Positions 25,665-35,079 of a DNA stretch of 64,000 nt are shown here, piece after piece (the first letter of the stretch is position 1; each line of letters begins with the position of its first letter). The notes beneath the pieces were generated by a model, which saw only the letters and a program-made list of their open reading frames with translations, did no database searches and had not been told where the DNA came from. A program made the translations under genes and the position numbers. Origin of the DNA: Microbacterium oxydans (GTDB taxonomy: Bacteria; Actinomycetota; Actinomycetes; Actinomycetales; Microbacteriaceae); assembly GCF_000956525.1 (NCBI RefSeq), contig NZ_JYIW01000024.1, forward strand, positions 1 through 64,000, in the 5' to 3' direction.

Positions 25665-26948
25665 TCAGCTCATCCGGTCCTTCAGCCCGTACCAGGTCCC
25701 GCCGGCGCGCAGATGCAGCCAGGGGTTGCCGAAGTAGCCGGGGATCCAGGGGTTCTTCAGATCACGCCATGGGTTCGCCTCAGGCCGCCCCGCGACGACA
25801 TCGGCCATGACCTTGCCCATGTAGGTCGCCATCTGCACCCCGTGGCCCGAGTACGCCATCGAGTAGAACAGACCGTTGCGCTCGCCGGCGTGCACCATGC
25901 GATCCATCGAGATGTCGACGAGTCCGCCCCACATGTATTCGGTCGTGACGTCGCGCAGCTGCGGGTAGATCGCGTCGCGGGCCGCGACCAGGATCTCGCC
26001 ACTCTTGCGGTCGGATGCCGGGTCGGACAGTGCGAACCGCGCCCGCCCGCCGAACAGCAGACGGTCGTCGGGGGTGAGGCGGAAGTAGTGCAGCAGGTTG
26101 AACGTGTCGGTGGCGACGCGACGGTTCGGCAGCAGCTCGTGGGCGAGGTCCTTCGGCAGAGGCTCGGTGACGGTGATGAAGCTGCCGACGGGGACGACCC
26201 GGCGCTGCAGCCAGCCGAAGGGCCGGCCGGTGTATCCGCTCGTGCCGACGACGACCTTGCCGGCGCGGATCGTGCCGCGCGTGGTGACCAGCTCGTGCGT
26301 GGTGCCGGAGCCGATGCGGCGGAGGTCGGTGACCTCCGCGTTCTCATGGATCGAAGCTCCCTCGCGGATCGCCAGAGCCGCGAGGGCATGGCCGAACTTC
26401 GCGACGTGCACGGCGGCGGAGCGCGTCTCTGTGAAGCCTCCGAAGAACGCCGAGCTGCCGACCTCGGCTCGGATCTGCTCGCGGTCCAGCACCTCCGTGT
26501 CGTGCCCGGCGAGGCGCCGCAGAGCCTCGCTCGTCTTGCGCACACCCTCGAAATGGGACTCCTTCGAGGCGAGGATCAGCTTGCCGCGCCGCTCGAAGTC
26601 GACGTCGAGGTCGTTCTCGACCACGAGCTGCTCGATCAGGTCGACGGCGTCGTTGTACAGGTCGATGTACTCCTTCGCCTTCGCCTCGCCGTAGCGGGCC
26701 ACCGCGTCGCGGAAGCCCATGCCGAGACCGTTGGTGACCATGCCGCCGTTGCGTCCGGAGGCTCCCCAGACGACGGTGTTCGCCTCGAGCACGGCCACCG
26801 ACAGCCCGGCTTTCGCGGCGTGGTATGCGGTCGAGAGACCCGTGAACCCGGCGCCGACGACCGCGACATCGACCTCGCGCGGGATGGGCGTCTCGGTGTG
26901 ATCGCCGCTCGGTGTCGCAGTGTCGAGCCAATAGGAGTGCATCTTCAT
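25665..26948 (-). CDS. FAD-dependent amine oxidase (DAO/PuuB-like), copy 2
   Basis: A 427-residue paralogue of the oxidase at 20389-21672. The two align end to end without gaps, and well over half the residues look identical. The FAD motif GAGFTG is at residues 32-37, with LEANTVVWGASGRNGG after it and YSGHGVQM near the C-terminus. Differences concentrate at about residues 110-205, a region that in this family shapes the substrate side. The ATG at 26948 gives the shared MKMHSYWLDTATPSGD start. It is the second gene of the minus-strand operon, 30 bp after the HAD gene. The pair suggests two related amine substrates or two successive oxidations. Confidence 0.9.
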   Translation of the reverse strand: MKMHSYWLDTATPSGDHTETPIPREVDVAVVGAGFTGLSTAYHAAKAGLSVAVLEANTVVWGASGRNGGMVTNGLGMGFRDAVARYGEAKAKEYIDLYNDAVDLIEQLVVENDLDVDFERRGKLILASKESHFEGVRKTSEALRRLAGHDTEVLDREQIRAEVGSSAFFGGFTETRSAAVHVAKFGHALAALAIREGASIHENAEVTDLRRIGSGTTHELVTTRGTIRAGKVVVGTSGYTGRPFGWLQRRVVPVGSFITVTEPLPKDLAHELLPNRRVATDTFNLLHYFRLTPDDRLLFGGRARFALSDPASDRKSGEILVAARDAIYPQLRDVTTEYMWGGLVDISMDRMVHAGERNGLFYSMAYSGHGVQMATYMGKVMADVVAGRPEANPWRDLKNPWIPGYFGNPWLHLRAGGTWYGLKDRMS

Positions 26949-26978
26949 GGGGGAGCCTCTCAGAATGATCCGGTTGAC

Positions 26979-27653
26979 TCAGGCGATGCCGAGGGCGCGG
27001 TTGACCTCGTCGAGCGATGTCATGCGCACGGCGCCGTAGTGGGGCAGGTCGGGGTCGTAGCCGCGGTCGAGGAACACCTTGTTCGTGAAGCCGAGCTCGG
27101 ACATCGGGACGTGGTCGTACAGCTGGTGCGAGGAGATGTGCAGGAAGTCCTCGGGCTTCGCATCGAGCTGCTTCAGCATGTGGTCGAACGCCTGGTGACG
27201 CGGCTTGTAGGCGCGGGTCTGCTCGGCCGTGATGACGGTGTGGAACGGTGCCCCGAGTCGCGGGATGAAGTTCGCGAGGTGGCTGTCGTCGGCGTTCGAG
27301 AGGGCGACGAGCGGGAAGTGCTCGGCCATGGTCGCAAGCGCCGCGGGGACGTCGGGATGCGCACCCCATCCGCGCATGTCCTCGAGGATCGTGGCCACGT
27401 CGGATTCACGGACCTCGACGTCGAAGCGCGCGGCCGTGCGGCGGAAGGCCCGGTCGAGGATCTCCTCGTACGGGCGGTACTCCATGATCTCGTCGTAGCG
27501 GTCGAGGCGGAAGCGGTTGTAGAACGCTTCGAAGTCGTCGCCGGTGATCCGGTCGGCGAGCAGGGGTTCGACGGTCTTGCGCATCTCGAAGTAGATGAGC
27601 GTGCCGATGACGTCAAAGGAGATGTACTTCGGGCGAGGGAGTTCGATGGACAC
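26979..27653 (-). CDS. HAD-superfamily hydrolase, haloacid dehalogenase type II-like
   Basis: A 224-residue HAD-like hydrolase. The nucleophile motif is FDVIGTL with Asp14. A serine/asparagine motif LVALSNAD follows, then the lysine region AYKPRHQAF, and the acidic motif region LHISSHQLYDH (usually HVASH.YD in type II dehalogenases). This arrangement is that of L-2-haloacid dehalogenases, but many members of the group are phosphatases or have unknown substrates. The start is the GTG at 27653, with AAAGG six bases before it; the ATG at 27704 lies within the control region. It opens the five-gene operon. If a phospho-compound is made by the nearby kinase, a phosphatase role is an alternative. 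Confidence 0.82.
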   Translation of the reverse strand: MSIELPRPKYISFDVIGTLIYFEMRKTVEPLLADRITGDDFEAFYNRFRLDRYDEIMEYRPYEEILDRAFRRTAARFDVEVRESDVATILEDMRGWGAHPDVPAALATMAEHFPLVALSNADDSHLANFIPRLGAPFHTVITAEQTRAYKPRHQAFDHMLKQLDAKPEDFLHISSHQLYDHVPMSELGFTNKVFLDRGYDPDLPHYGAVRMTSLDEVNRALGIA

Positions 27654-27705
27654 GATCTGCCTTTCGGTGTGGGGAGCGGGGAATGGGATCCGCGTGCACT
27701 CCATA

Positions 27706-27735
27706 TTGTCTCAGTCAGAGACGAAATGCTAGGGT
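27706..27735. promoter_or_regulatory. Divergent control region with inverted repeat and plus-strand promoter
   Basis: An inverted repeat GTCTC (27708-27712) N5 GAGAC (27718-27722), extended by TTG on the left and GAA on the right, lies between the divergent HAD and kinase operons. On the plus strand TTGTCT (27706-27711), an 18-bp spacer and TAGGGT (27730-27735) form a candidate promoter for the kinase gene. The repeat starts within the -35 box. It differs from the ATTGTNNACAAT operator, so a second regulator, possibly the ROK protein, may act here. Confidence 0.5.
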
Positions 27736-27788
27736 CAGTCTCGATCGGCCGGTTCACGGCCGACGACCCGCACAGGGAAGGACCCGTG

Positions 27789-28856
27789 ATGGATGCCGCG
27801 ACCGAGGCGCTTCTCCGCGACACCGGGCTCGCCGGGACGGCGCACCGCGTCGACGAGGACTGGCTCGCCCGTGTGCTCGATCAGCGCTACGGACTGCAGG
27901 GGAACCTCTCGCGCCTCGACACGGAGAAGGACGCCACCTATCGCCTACGTCACGGCGACGCGGATGCTGCCGGCGAGTTCCTCGTCAAGATCTCGCATCC
28001 GGAGGAGCCGCTCGACGTCGTGCGATGCCAGGTCGACGTGATCGGATCGATCGAGCATGCCGACCCCGGCATCCCGCTGCAGAACGTGCGTCCGGCGCTC
28101 GACGGACGACTCTGGCGACCCTTCGACGACGAGACGGGTCAGCCCGCCGGCATCCTGCGGGTGTATCGGTTCCTGCCGGGACTCCTGCTCGCCGAGCATC
28201 CGGCCTCCCCGCAGCAGCGGCACGCGGTGGGCGCCATGCTCGGCCGGGTCGACTCCGCGCTCGCCGACTTCGCGCATCCGGGGGAGACGCCCCTGCTGGC
28301 CTGGGATCTGCGCCGGTTCCTCCACTTCGAGCCGCTCATCGAGCTCGAGGCCGACGAACGACGGCACGAGCTCGCCCGACAGGTCTTCGGGACGTTCCGC
28401 GAGGAGGTGCAGCCCCGCCTCGCCACAGCACGATCGCAGGTCATCCACGGGGACTTCAGTCCCTACAACGTCGTCGTCGATCCGTCCGCCGTCGGCTACG
28501 TCAGCGGTGTCATCGACTTCGGCGACACCATGCGCGCGCCGGTCGTCTTCGACCCCGCGGTGCTGCTCGGCAACCACCTGCAATCCGCGCCCCGGCATCC
28601 GTGGGTCGAGGCGCGGGACCTGCTCGACGGCTATCGCGACATGTTCCCGCTCAGCGACGAGGAGGTCGGGATGGTCGCCGTCGCGGCCGCGGCGCGTGTC
28701 GTGCTGCGCGCGCTCATCGCCACGTGGCGACTCGAGCAGGGCACCGACCGTGCCGACTACGTGCGCCGCCACGCCCTGCACGACTGGGGACGGGTGGCCG
28801 GCGTCATCGACCTCGGCTTCGACGCTGCTCATTCCTACCTGCTGCATCAGGACTGA
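27789..28856 (+). CDS. APH-fold small-molecule kinase (hydroxylysine kinase / homoserine kinase II-like)
   Basis: A 355-residue kinase of the aminoglycoside phosphotransferase fold. The catalytic loop HGDFSPYNVVVD has H220 and D222; the metal-binding VIDFGD has D243. The N-terminal lobe has the nucleotide-binding segment YRLRHGDADAAGEFLVKIS with a conserved lysine. The ATG at 27789 follows GGGAAGGACCC. It is immediately followed by a class III aminotransferase-fold enzyme of phospho-lyase type. That pairing is known from hydroxylysine kinase with 5-phosphohydroxylysine phospho-lyase, and in bacteria the two are often fused. It therefore probably phosphorylates the hydroxyl of an amino alcohol or hydroxy amino acid. 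Confidence 0.85.
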   Translation: MDAATEALLRDTGLAGTAHRVDEDWLARVLDQRYGLQGNLSRLDTEKDATYRLRHGDADAAGEFLVKISHPEEPLDVVRCQVDVIGSIEHADPGIPLQNVRPALDGRLWRPFDDETGQPAGILRVYRFLPGLLLAEHPASPQQRHAVGAMLGRVDSALADFAHPGETPLLAWDLRRFLHFEPLIELEADERRHELARQVFGTFREEVQPRLATARSQVIHGDFSPYNVVVDPSAVGYVSGVIDFGDTMRAPVVFDPAVLLGNHLQSAPRHPWVEARDLLDGYRDMFPLSDEEVGMVAVAAAARVVLRALIATWRLEQGTDRADYVRRHALHDWGRVAGVIDLGFDAAHSYLLHQD

Positions 28857-28890
28857 CCCGCGCTCCGCGGGCTGACGAAAGAGGACGACC

Positions 28891-30231
<1,341 letters not shown>

Positions 30232-30242
30232 CGCGCGAGGGG

Positions 30243-31460
30243 TCAGCCCCGCGCCCAGGTGCCGTTCGCGAGGCGGTCGCAGATGTCGCGCTGCACGGTC
30301 GTCAGCGCCATGTGGGCGGCGCCGAGCGAGGTGGTGTGCGCACGGGTGCGGGAGTTGGCGACGAGGATCTGGGGAGGCTCGTCGAGCGCCTCCGCCAGAG
30401 TCTCGGTGACGCGGGGGAGTACGCGCTGGGCGAGCGGGGCGAGGCGCCCGGCGAGCACGACCAGCAGCGGGTCGGAGATCACCGACACCATGAGCAGTGC
30501 CGCGGAGAGTGCCTCGGCGAACACGTCTACCACGGCGTCGCGCGCAGTGGAGGGTGAAGCGGTGTCGAAACGGCCGAGCTCGTCGTCCCCGCCCCACAGC
30601 TCCGAGATGTGCCCGAGCGCGAGACCTCGCCGAGCGCAGTAGTCCTCGAGCCCATGGGTGCTCAGCAGCGACCCGAGCGTGCTCTCCTCGTCGCCACGCG
30701 GGAACGGGAGCGCCGAGAAGTTGCCGAACGAACTGCTCGCGCCCTGTGCCGTCGATCCGTCGCGCCGCACCAGGGCCATCGTCAGCACCGTGCTCATGTT
30801 GAGGAGCAGCGGGCGCGCGTCATCGGGGATGAAGCCCTCGGCCGTGAGGCCGGCGAGTGCCATGTTCGCGTCGGTGTCGAGCACGACCTCGGCACCGACG
30901 GCATCCGTCAGCAGCGACAGGAACTCCGCCTCTCCGATCGCGGTCATGGCGGCTGGCGGGTTCGGCACCCGGATGCCGTCGACCACCCGCGCGGGCACGG
31001 CGATCAGCACGCGACGAAGTGGGGCGGGGGTGCGTTCGCGAGCCGAGGCGATCAATCCGCCCAGCCAGTCCACGGTGGCCAGCACGTCGGCATGCGAGGG
31101 GGTCGCGACGGTTCCCCACGAGAGCTCGCGACCGGCGAGGTCGACGGCCAGCACGCCGGTGCGCTGCAGGCCCAGGCTGACGCCGATCACCTGGCCGACC
31201 GCAGCCGGCACCGTGAGCGCGGTGGGGCGGCGTCCGCGGGACGCCGGCCGTGGCGCTGATTCGGCTTCGCCCCGCCCATCGACGGGGGCTGGGGCTTCGG
31301 GGGAGAGCAGCCCCAGCGCCTCGAGATCGTCGACGATGCGGGCGATCGTCGCCTTGCTGAGTCCGGTGTCTGCGATGAGATCGCCGCGGGTCATGGTCGC
31401 CCGGGTGATCGCGGCTGCGAAGACGTTCGCCTGATTGCGCGAGCGCTCGGTGAGGCTCAC
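30243..31460 (-). CDS. ROK family transcriptional regulator
   Basis: A 405-residue protein with an N-terminal MarR-like winged helix (RSRNQANVFAAAITR, then LSKATIARIVDDLEALGLL) joined to a ROK sugar-kinase fold. The linker is Pro/Ala/Arg-rich. In the ROK domain the DTDANMALAGLTAEG segment replaces the usual NDAN motif, and the CxCGxxGCxE zinc motif of classical members is absent (LALGHISELWGG occupies that area). Kinase activity is therefore unlikely and the domain is probably a ligand sensor. It follows the GntR gene by 26 bp in the same operon, so the island has two co-transcribed regulators. It converges on the phospho-lyase gene. Confidence 0.88.
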   Translation of the reverse strand: MSLTERSRNQANVFAAAITRATMTRGDLIADTGLSKATIARIVDDLEALGLLSPEAPAPVDGRGEAESAPRPASRGRRPTALTVPAAVGQVIGVSLGLQRTGVLAVDLAGRELSWGTVATPSHADVLATVDWLGGLIASARERTPAPLRRVLIAVPARVVDGIRVPNPPAAMTAIGEAEFLSLLTDAVGAEVVLDTDANMALAGLTAEGFIPDDARPLLLNMSTVLTMALVRRDGSTAQGASSSFGNFSALPFPRGDEESTLGSLLSTHGLEDYCARRGLALGHISELWGGDDELGRFDTASPSTARDAVVDVFAEALSAALLMVSVISDPLLVVLAGRLAPLAQRVLPRVTETLAEALDEPPQILVANSRTRAHTTSLGAAHMALTTVQRDICDRLANGTWARG

Positions 31461-31486
31461 GACCGCCGACGGTGCCGGCTGAGGAT

Positions 31487-32206
31487 TCAGGACTCTTCGC
31501 CTTCTTCGTTGCGACCGTGGCGCAGCGCACCCTCGTCGTCGTGACTGTGCAGCTGGTAGTCGCTGAGCGACAAGTGCGTGTGGAGCACATGGTGCAGCTG
31601 CTCCATGTCGCCCGCCCTCAGCAGGTCCGCGATCTCCTGGTGGCCAGGCACGACACGGTCGGGCTTCGGGTACGCGTCGGGGAAGTGGAACAGGCAGATG
31701 AGCGCCTCAGTGGCGAGAGTGGCATAGGCGCGCACGAGCCGGGTGTTGCCGGCATCCTGCACCAGGGCAGTGTGGAACTCGAGGTCGATGCGGCCCAGAC
31801 GCGTCCAGTCCTCGGCGTCGAGCGCCGCCTGCATCTGCTGCACGATGTCGGTGAGCCGCGCGGCCGTGGCCTCGCGCTGCTCCGGGCTGAACTTGGTGAT
31901 GATCTCGCCGGCCGCGCATTCGATGACCTCGCGCGCCTCGTAGACCTCGGCGACGTCGCGCACCGTCAGCTCTTGCACGAAAACGCCGCGGTTCGGTCGA
32001 GCGAGCAGCAGACCCTCCTGCACCAGGCGATGCAGCGCCTCACGGACCGGGCCGCGCGAGACGTTCAGTTGACCGGCGACCTGCGCCTCGTTCACCTGGT
32101 CGCCGGGCGAGAACCCGCCGTTGATGATGCTCTCGCGCAGCTGGTCGGCGATCACGACGGCCGTCGGTCGATTGTTGATCGCCGAAAGCGTCTGTACACC
32201 GTTCAT
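31487..32206 (-). CDS. GntR family regulator, FadR subfamily (likely owner of the ATTGTNNACAAT operator)
   Basis: A 239-residue regulator. The winged helix carries ADQLRESIINGGFSPGDQVNEAQVA and LNVSRGPVREALHRLVQEGLL, with the wing RPNRGVFVQELT; an FCD ligand-binding domain follows with the metal-type pattern DLEFHTALVQDAGN and H..I.DLLRAGD. The C-terminus ends with a His/Asp/Glu-rich tail. The ATG at 32206 was chosen because it precedes the winged helix and follows GGGGA; upstream in-frame starts overlap the operator. A perfect ATTGTAGACAAT site lies 53 bp before the ATG over its own -10 box, which indicates autoregulation. FadR-type consensus sites share the GT..AC core seen here. Confidence 0.88.
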   Translation of the reverse strand: MNGVQTLSAINNRPTAVVIADQLRESIINGGFSPGDQVNEAQVAGQLNVSRGPVREALHRLVQEGLLLARPNRGVFVQELTVRDVAEVYEAREVIECAAGEIITKFSPEQREATAARLTDIVQQMQAALDAEDWTRLGRIDLEFHTALVQDAGNTRLVRAYATLATEALICLFHFPDAYPKPDRVVPGHQEIADLLRAGDMEQLHHVLHTHLSLSDYQLHSHDDEGALRHGRNEEGEES

Positions 32207-32258
32207 GGTCGTCCCCCGTCGCGAGATCGGTGCGCTGTCCGGCACCGGCATCACTTGC

Positions 32259-32270
32259 ATTGTAGACAAT
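32259..32270 (-). promoter_or_regulatory. Perfect GntR-type operator over the GntR promoter
   Basis: ATTGTAGACAAT, a perfect 12-bp palindrome. On the minus strand its right half reads TACAAT and can serve as the -10 box of the GntR-ROK operon, with the ATG 53 bp downstream. Binding would block this promoter. Confidence 0.7.
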
Positions 32271-32346
32271 CTACCGTGGCTTACGGGGTCGCGGGGTGTC
32301 CGCGCCGATTCGTTTCGTTTCTCGTCGCCGAGCGGCGGTGGTCGTC

Positions 32347-33393
32347 TCAGGCGTGGACGTCGTTCTCGTGGTCGGAGTGGTGGACCGGCTCGAGCTGGAT
32401 CGTGCAGTGATTCGTATCGAAGTGCTCACCCAGGCAGGCGTGCAGCTCGTCGAGGATGCGGTCGTAGTGGTCCCAGTCCAGGGCATCCTGGTCGATGACC
32501 ACGTGCGCCGACATGGCGTTGACGCCCGAGGTGATGGTCCACGCATGCAGGTCGTGCACGCGCTCGACGCCGGGCACCGACATCATGTGCTCGCGGGTCT
32601 TGTCGAGATCGACGTCCTTCGGAGTGCTTTCCAGGAGGATCCGCACGACGTCCTTGAGGAGGCTGTAGGCGCGCGGGGCGATCAGTGCCGCGATGGCGAA
32701 CGCCGCGACCTGGTCCACCCAGTTCCATCCGGTGAAGAGGATCACGAAGCCGGCCACGATCACGGCGCCCGAGCCCAGCAGGTCTCCGAGCACCTCGAGG
32801 TACGCACCGCGCACGTTGATGCTCTCCTTCTGGCCCGACTGCAGGATCAGCAGCGAGATGAGGTTGGCGATGGCGCCGGCGATGGCCGCGATCAGCATGG
32901 GACCCGTCTCGATCTCGACCTCGGTTCCGAGGCGCTGGATCGCGGTCCAGACGATGACGACGCAGATCACGCTCAGCACGATGCCGTTGATCATGGCCGA
33001 GAGCACCTCGACGCGCATGAGACCGTAGGTCCGCTTGGACGTCGCCGGGAGCGCGGCGACGAAGGTCGCGATGAGCGCGATGAGCACGCCGGTCGCATCG
33101 GTGAGCATGTGGCCGGCATCTGCGAGGAGCGCGAGCGATCCCGAGATCAGGGCGCCGACGACCTGCACCGCGAAGACGGTGAATGTGATGCACAGCACGA
33201 GGACGAGCTTCTTGCGGTGCTTTCCTCCGGCAGTGGAGTGGCCTTCGAGCCCGTGGTCGTGACTGTGTCCGTGGCCGCCCGCCTCGACGGTGACGGGCCG
33301 CGTCGGGTGTCCATCGCTGAACGGGTGCCCGTGGTCGTGATCCTGGTGGGAGTGGCCCTGGTCTCCATGCTCATGCCGGTGTGAAGAGGTCAT
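32347..33393 (-). CDS. Cation diffusion facilitator (CzcD-like metal exporter)
   Basis: A 348-residue inner-membrane metal/proton antiporter. The N-terminus is His-rich (repeated HGH/HDH over about residues 5-60), followed by six membrane helices. The metal site residues are visible as ADAGHMLTDATG in helix 2 and LEVLGDLLGS in helix 5, the HD-HD type arrangement of zinc/cobalt exporters. A C-terminal cytoplasmic domain contains HDLHAWTI and ends His/Asp-rich. The ATG at 33393 gives a leaderless mRNA: TACATT (33400-33405) is 6 bases upstream, and TTGTCA (33424-33429) is 18 bp before that. The -35 box lies within a perfect ATTGTTGACAAT site, so the exporter appears to share the island's regulator. 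Confidence 0.9.
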   Translation of the reverse strand: MTSSHRHEHGDQGHSHQDHDHGHPFSDGHPTRPVTVEAGGHGHSHDHGLEGHSTAGGKHRKKLVLVLCITFTVFAVQVVGALISGSLALLADAGHMLTDATGVLIALIATFVAALPATSKRTYGLMRVEVLSAMINGIVLSVICVVIVWTAIQRLGTEVEIETGPMLIAAIAGAIANLISLLILQSGQKESINVRGAYLEVLGDLLGSGAVIVAGFVILFTGWNWVDQVAAFAIAALIAPRAYSLLKDVVRILLESTPKDVDLDKTREHMMSVPGVERVHDLHAWTITSGVNAMSAHVVIDQDALDWDHYDRILDELHACLGEHFDTNHCTIQLEPVHHSDHENDVHA

Positions 33394-33399
33394 GGCACG

Positions 33400-33451
33400 A
33401 ATGTAACAGCAAGGTAGGATTGTTGACAATCTGATTGTAAGAATCGATACT
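33400..33451. promoter_or_regulatory. Divergent promoters sharing one GntR-type operator
   Basis: The perfect operator ATTGTTGACAAT (33419-33430; palindrome gattgt-tg-acaatc at 33418-33431) contains the -35 boxes of both divergent promoters. Minus strand: TTGTCA (33424-33429), 18-bp spacer, TACATT (33400-33405). Plus strand: TTGACA (33423-33428), 17-bp spacer, GATACT (33446-33451). Confidence 0.75.
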
Positions 33452-33502
33452 GGCCACGTGGCGCGAGACCGCGCCCACCCATGCATCGACAAGGCGGAGA
33501 AC

Positions 33503-33928
33503 ATGACCAGAGCGATCGTCGTCCATGACGTGACCACAACGGATGCCGGCGACCACAAGGCGAAGGCCACGGCCGAGCGTGAGGGTCAGACGGAGTCCTC
33601 TCGCACAGTGTGGGAGTCGCCCGAAGGGATCCGATCCGGTGTCTGGGAGGTGACGCCGGGTTCGTTCCGCAGCACGCGTCCGCAGTACCACGAGATGTGT
33701 CAGATCGTGTCGGGGAGCGCCACCATCGAGGAGGAGGATGGAAGGACCTTCGACGTACAGGCGGGCTCCCTGTTCATCACACCGGAGGGATGGGTCGGCC
33801 GGTGGACCGTCCATGAGACCCTGCGCAAAGCATGGATCGTCATCCCGTTCACTGCGTTGGTCGACGCGGCAGGCCCCCAGCTCAGTGCGCGCGAGACCGT
33901 GCGCACGATCACCGCAGAATCAGCGTAG
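33503..33928 (+). CDS. Cupin domain protein (Cupin_3 / DUF861 type)
   Basis: A 141-residue single-domain cupin. The conserved pattern SGVWEVTPGSFRS, YHEMCQIVSGSATIEEEDG, AGSLFITPEGWVGRWTV and ETLRKAW is that of the Cupin_3 group, which includes ureidoglycine aminohydrolase-like and EutQ-like proteins. Most members of the group lack a demonstrated reaction. The ATG at 33503 is preceded by AAGGCGGAG. It is divergent from the metal exporter and its promoter contains the island's operator, so it belongs to the same regulon; a role with a small amine or amide is possible but unproven. Confidence 0.85.
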   Translation: MTRAIVVHDVTTTDAGDHKAKATAEREGQTESSRTVWESPEGIRSGVWEVTPGSFRSTRPQYHEMCQIVSGSATIEEEDGRTFDVQAGSLFITPEGWVGRWTVHETLRKAWIVIPFTALVDAAGPQLSARETVRTITAESA

Positions 33929-34043
33929 AGAGCCCGTTGCAGAGTGCTCTCGATGTCATGACGAACGTGTTTCCCGTTCGAGTACATGCACCTTGGATCG
34001 GGATGGGCGCCTGACTCTCACTCTTCCGCGTCATTCCGTGAGG
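33929..34043. other. Intergenic region with small stem-loop
   Basis: Between the convergent cupin and LysR genes, cgaacg (33962-33967) and cgttcg (33975-33980) form a 6-bp stem with a 7-base loop; it may terminate the cupin transcript. Nothing else is recognised. Confidence 0.4.
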
Positions 34044-34940
34044 TCATGGCGTGTCGAGCGCGTCCTCGACAGCCGTAGCGAAGTGGCGGATGCGCGGGCT
34101 CTCACGGTCGACGCGCCACACGAGACCCAGCGAGGATTCGGGCAGCCCTCGCACAGGCACGAATGCGACGTCGACTCGCTTGTTGTAGTCCGTCGTCGCT
34201 GCACACAGGATGAGGCCGCTGTGGCCGGACGCCACATGAGAGAGACCCTCCTGCACGGTCGCCGCTCCGCCACGCATCCGTAGCGGTGACCCGCCAGGCG
34301 TGGTCCGTGGCGAATGCACCTGCATCCAGGCTGCCGGTGCCGGACCGATGATCGGGACGAGGCTGATCTCCGCCAGTTGCTCAGCCGCGATCTCGCCCTC
34401 ACGAGCGAAGGGATGGTCGATCGAGATCGCGAGCATCTGAGGCTGCCGGGAGAAGATCACACCCGTCACGAGATCGGGATCGTCGACGGGAAGCAGCACC
34501 ACTGCGGCATCGACACGGCCGGCGAGCACGTCGCTGAACGGGTCGCCGAGGGGCAGCTCCCTGATGTGCACCGGAACCCGCGGATGCTGTCGTTCGAACG
34601 CGGCGATCGCCTTCGCGATCGAGTCGTAGATCGCGCCCTGGAAACCGACGACGATCGGCGTCGGCGCGTTTCGCGCGCGGACACGCGCATCGTCGACCAC
34701 GTCGACGAGCGCCTGGTGTGCCGAAGAGACGGCAGCCAGGAAGTGCGTCCCGGCGTCGGTGAGCTCGACGCGTCGGCTGGTGCGGGAGACCAAGCGTGTG
34801 CCGACGTGATGCTCGAGCGCGCTGATCAGCTGGCTGACCCGGCTCTGAGAGACGAACAGCCGCTCGCCGGTCCGTCCGAAATGCAGCTCTTCGGCGAGTA
34901 CGAGGAAGCACTCGATCTCTCGGATCGGCAACTCAGCCAT
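34044..34940 (-). CDS. LysR family transcriptional regulator
   Basis: A 298-residue LysR regulator. The N-terminal HTH is ELHFGRTGERLFVSQSRVS followed by LISALEHHVGTRLVSRTSRR; the C-terminal periplasmic-binding-protein-like effector domain begins near IVVGFQGAIYDSIAKAI. The ATG at 34940 was chosen because it immediately precedes the HTH; an in-frame ATG at 34952 is equally open. It is divergent from an MFS exporter gene, the classical layout in which the regulator controls the neighbour. A T-N11-A LysR-type box lies between them at 35009-35023. Inducer unknown. Confidence 0.9.
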   Translation of the reverse strand: MAELPIREIECFLVLAEELHFGRTGERLFVSQSRVSQLISALEHHVGTRLVSRTSRRVELTDAGTHFLAAVSSAHQALVDVVDDARVRARNAPTPIVVGFQGAIYDSIAKAIAAFERQHPRVPVHIRELPLGDPFSDVLAGRVDAAVVLLPVDDPDLVTGVIFSRQPQMLAISIDHPFAREGEIAAEQLAEISLVPIIGPAPAAWMQVHSPRTTPGGSPLRMRGGAATVQEGLSHVASGHSGLILCAATTDYNKRVDVAFVPVRGLPESSLGLVWRVDRESPRIRHFATAVEDALDTP

Positions 34941-35008
34941 CCCTCGCCCCATCTCCGTCTCGGATACCTGCGCACGTGCATCCGAGTGCGAGCCTACGCC
35001 GATCATCA

Positions 35009-35023
35009 ATGAATCTGACTCAT
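35009..35023. promoter_or_regulatory. LysR-type operator (T-N11-A)
   Basis: atgaatctgactcat has near-dyad arms atgaat and actcat around ctg, with the T-N11-A core expected for LysR regulators. It lies 68 bp before the LysR start codon and 56 bp before the MFS start codon. Confidence 0.5.
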
Positions 35024-35079
35024 GGATCGATCACCGATTCGCCGTTGATCAGGCGTCGCGTCCGCGATTCGCTGGAAGC

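Noticed and set aside
26979..27653. A dedicated organohalide degradation function for the island
   Set aside because: The HAD gene resembles haloacid dehalogenases, but the superfamily is promiscuous and no other dehalogenation gene is present.
24354..28856. A 1500-codon open frame on the plus strand
   Set aside because: Only the last 355 codons (from 27789) are a real gene. The rest runs antisense to four or five well-supported minus-strand genes and reflects high-GC codon bias.
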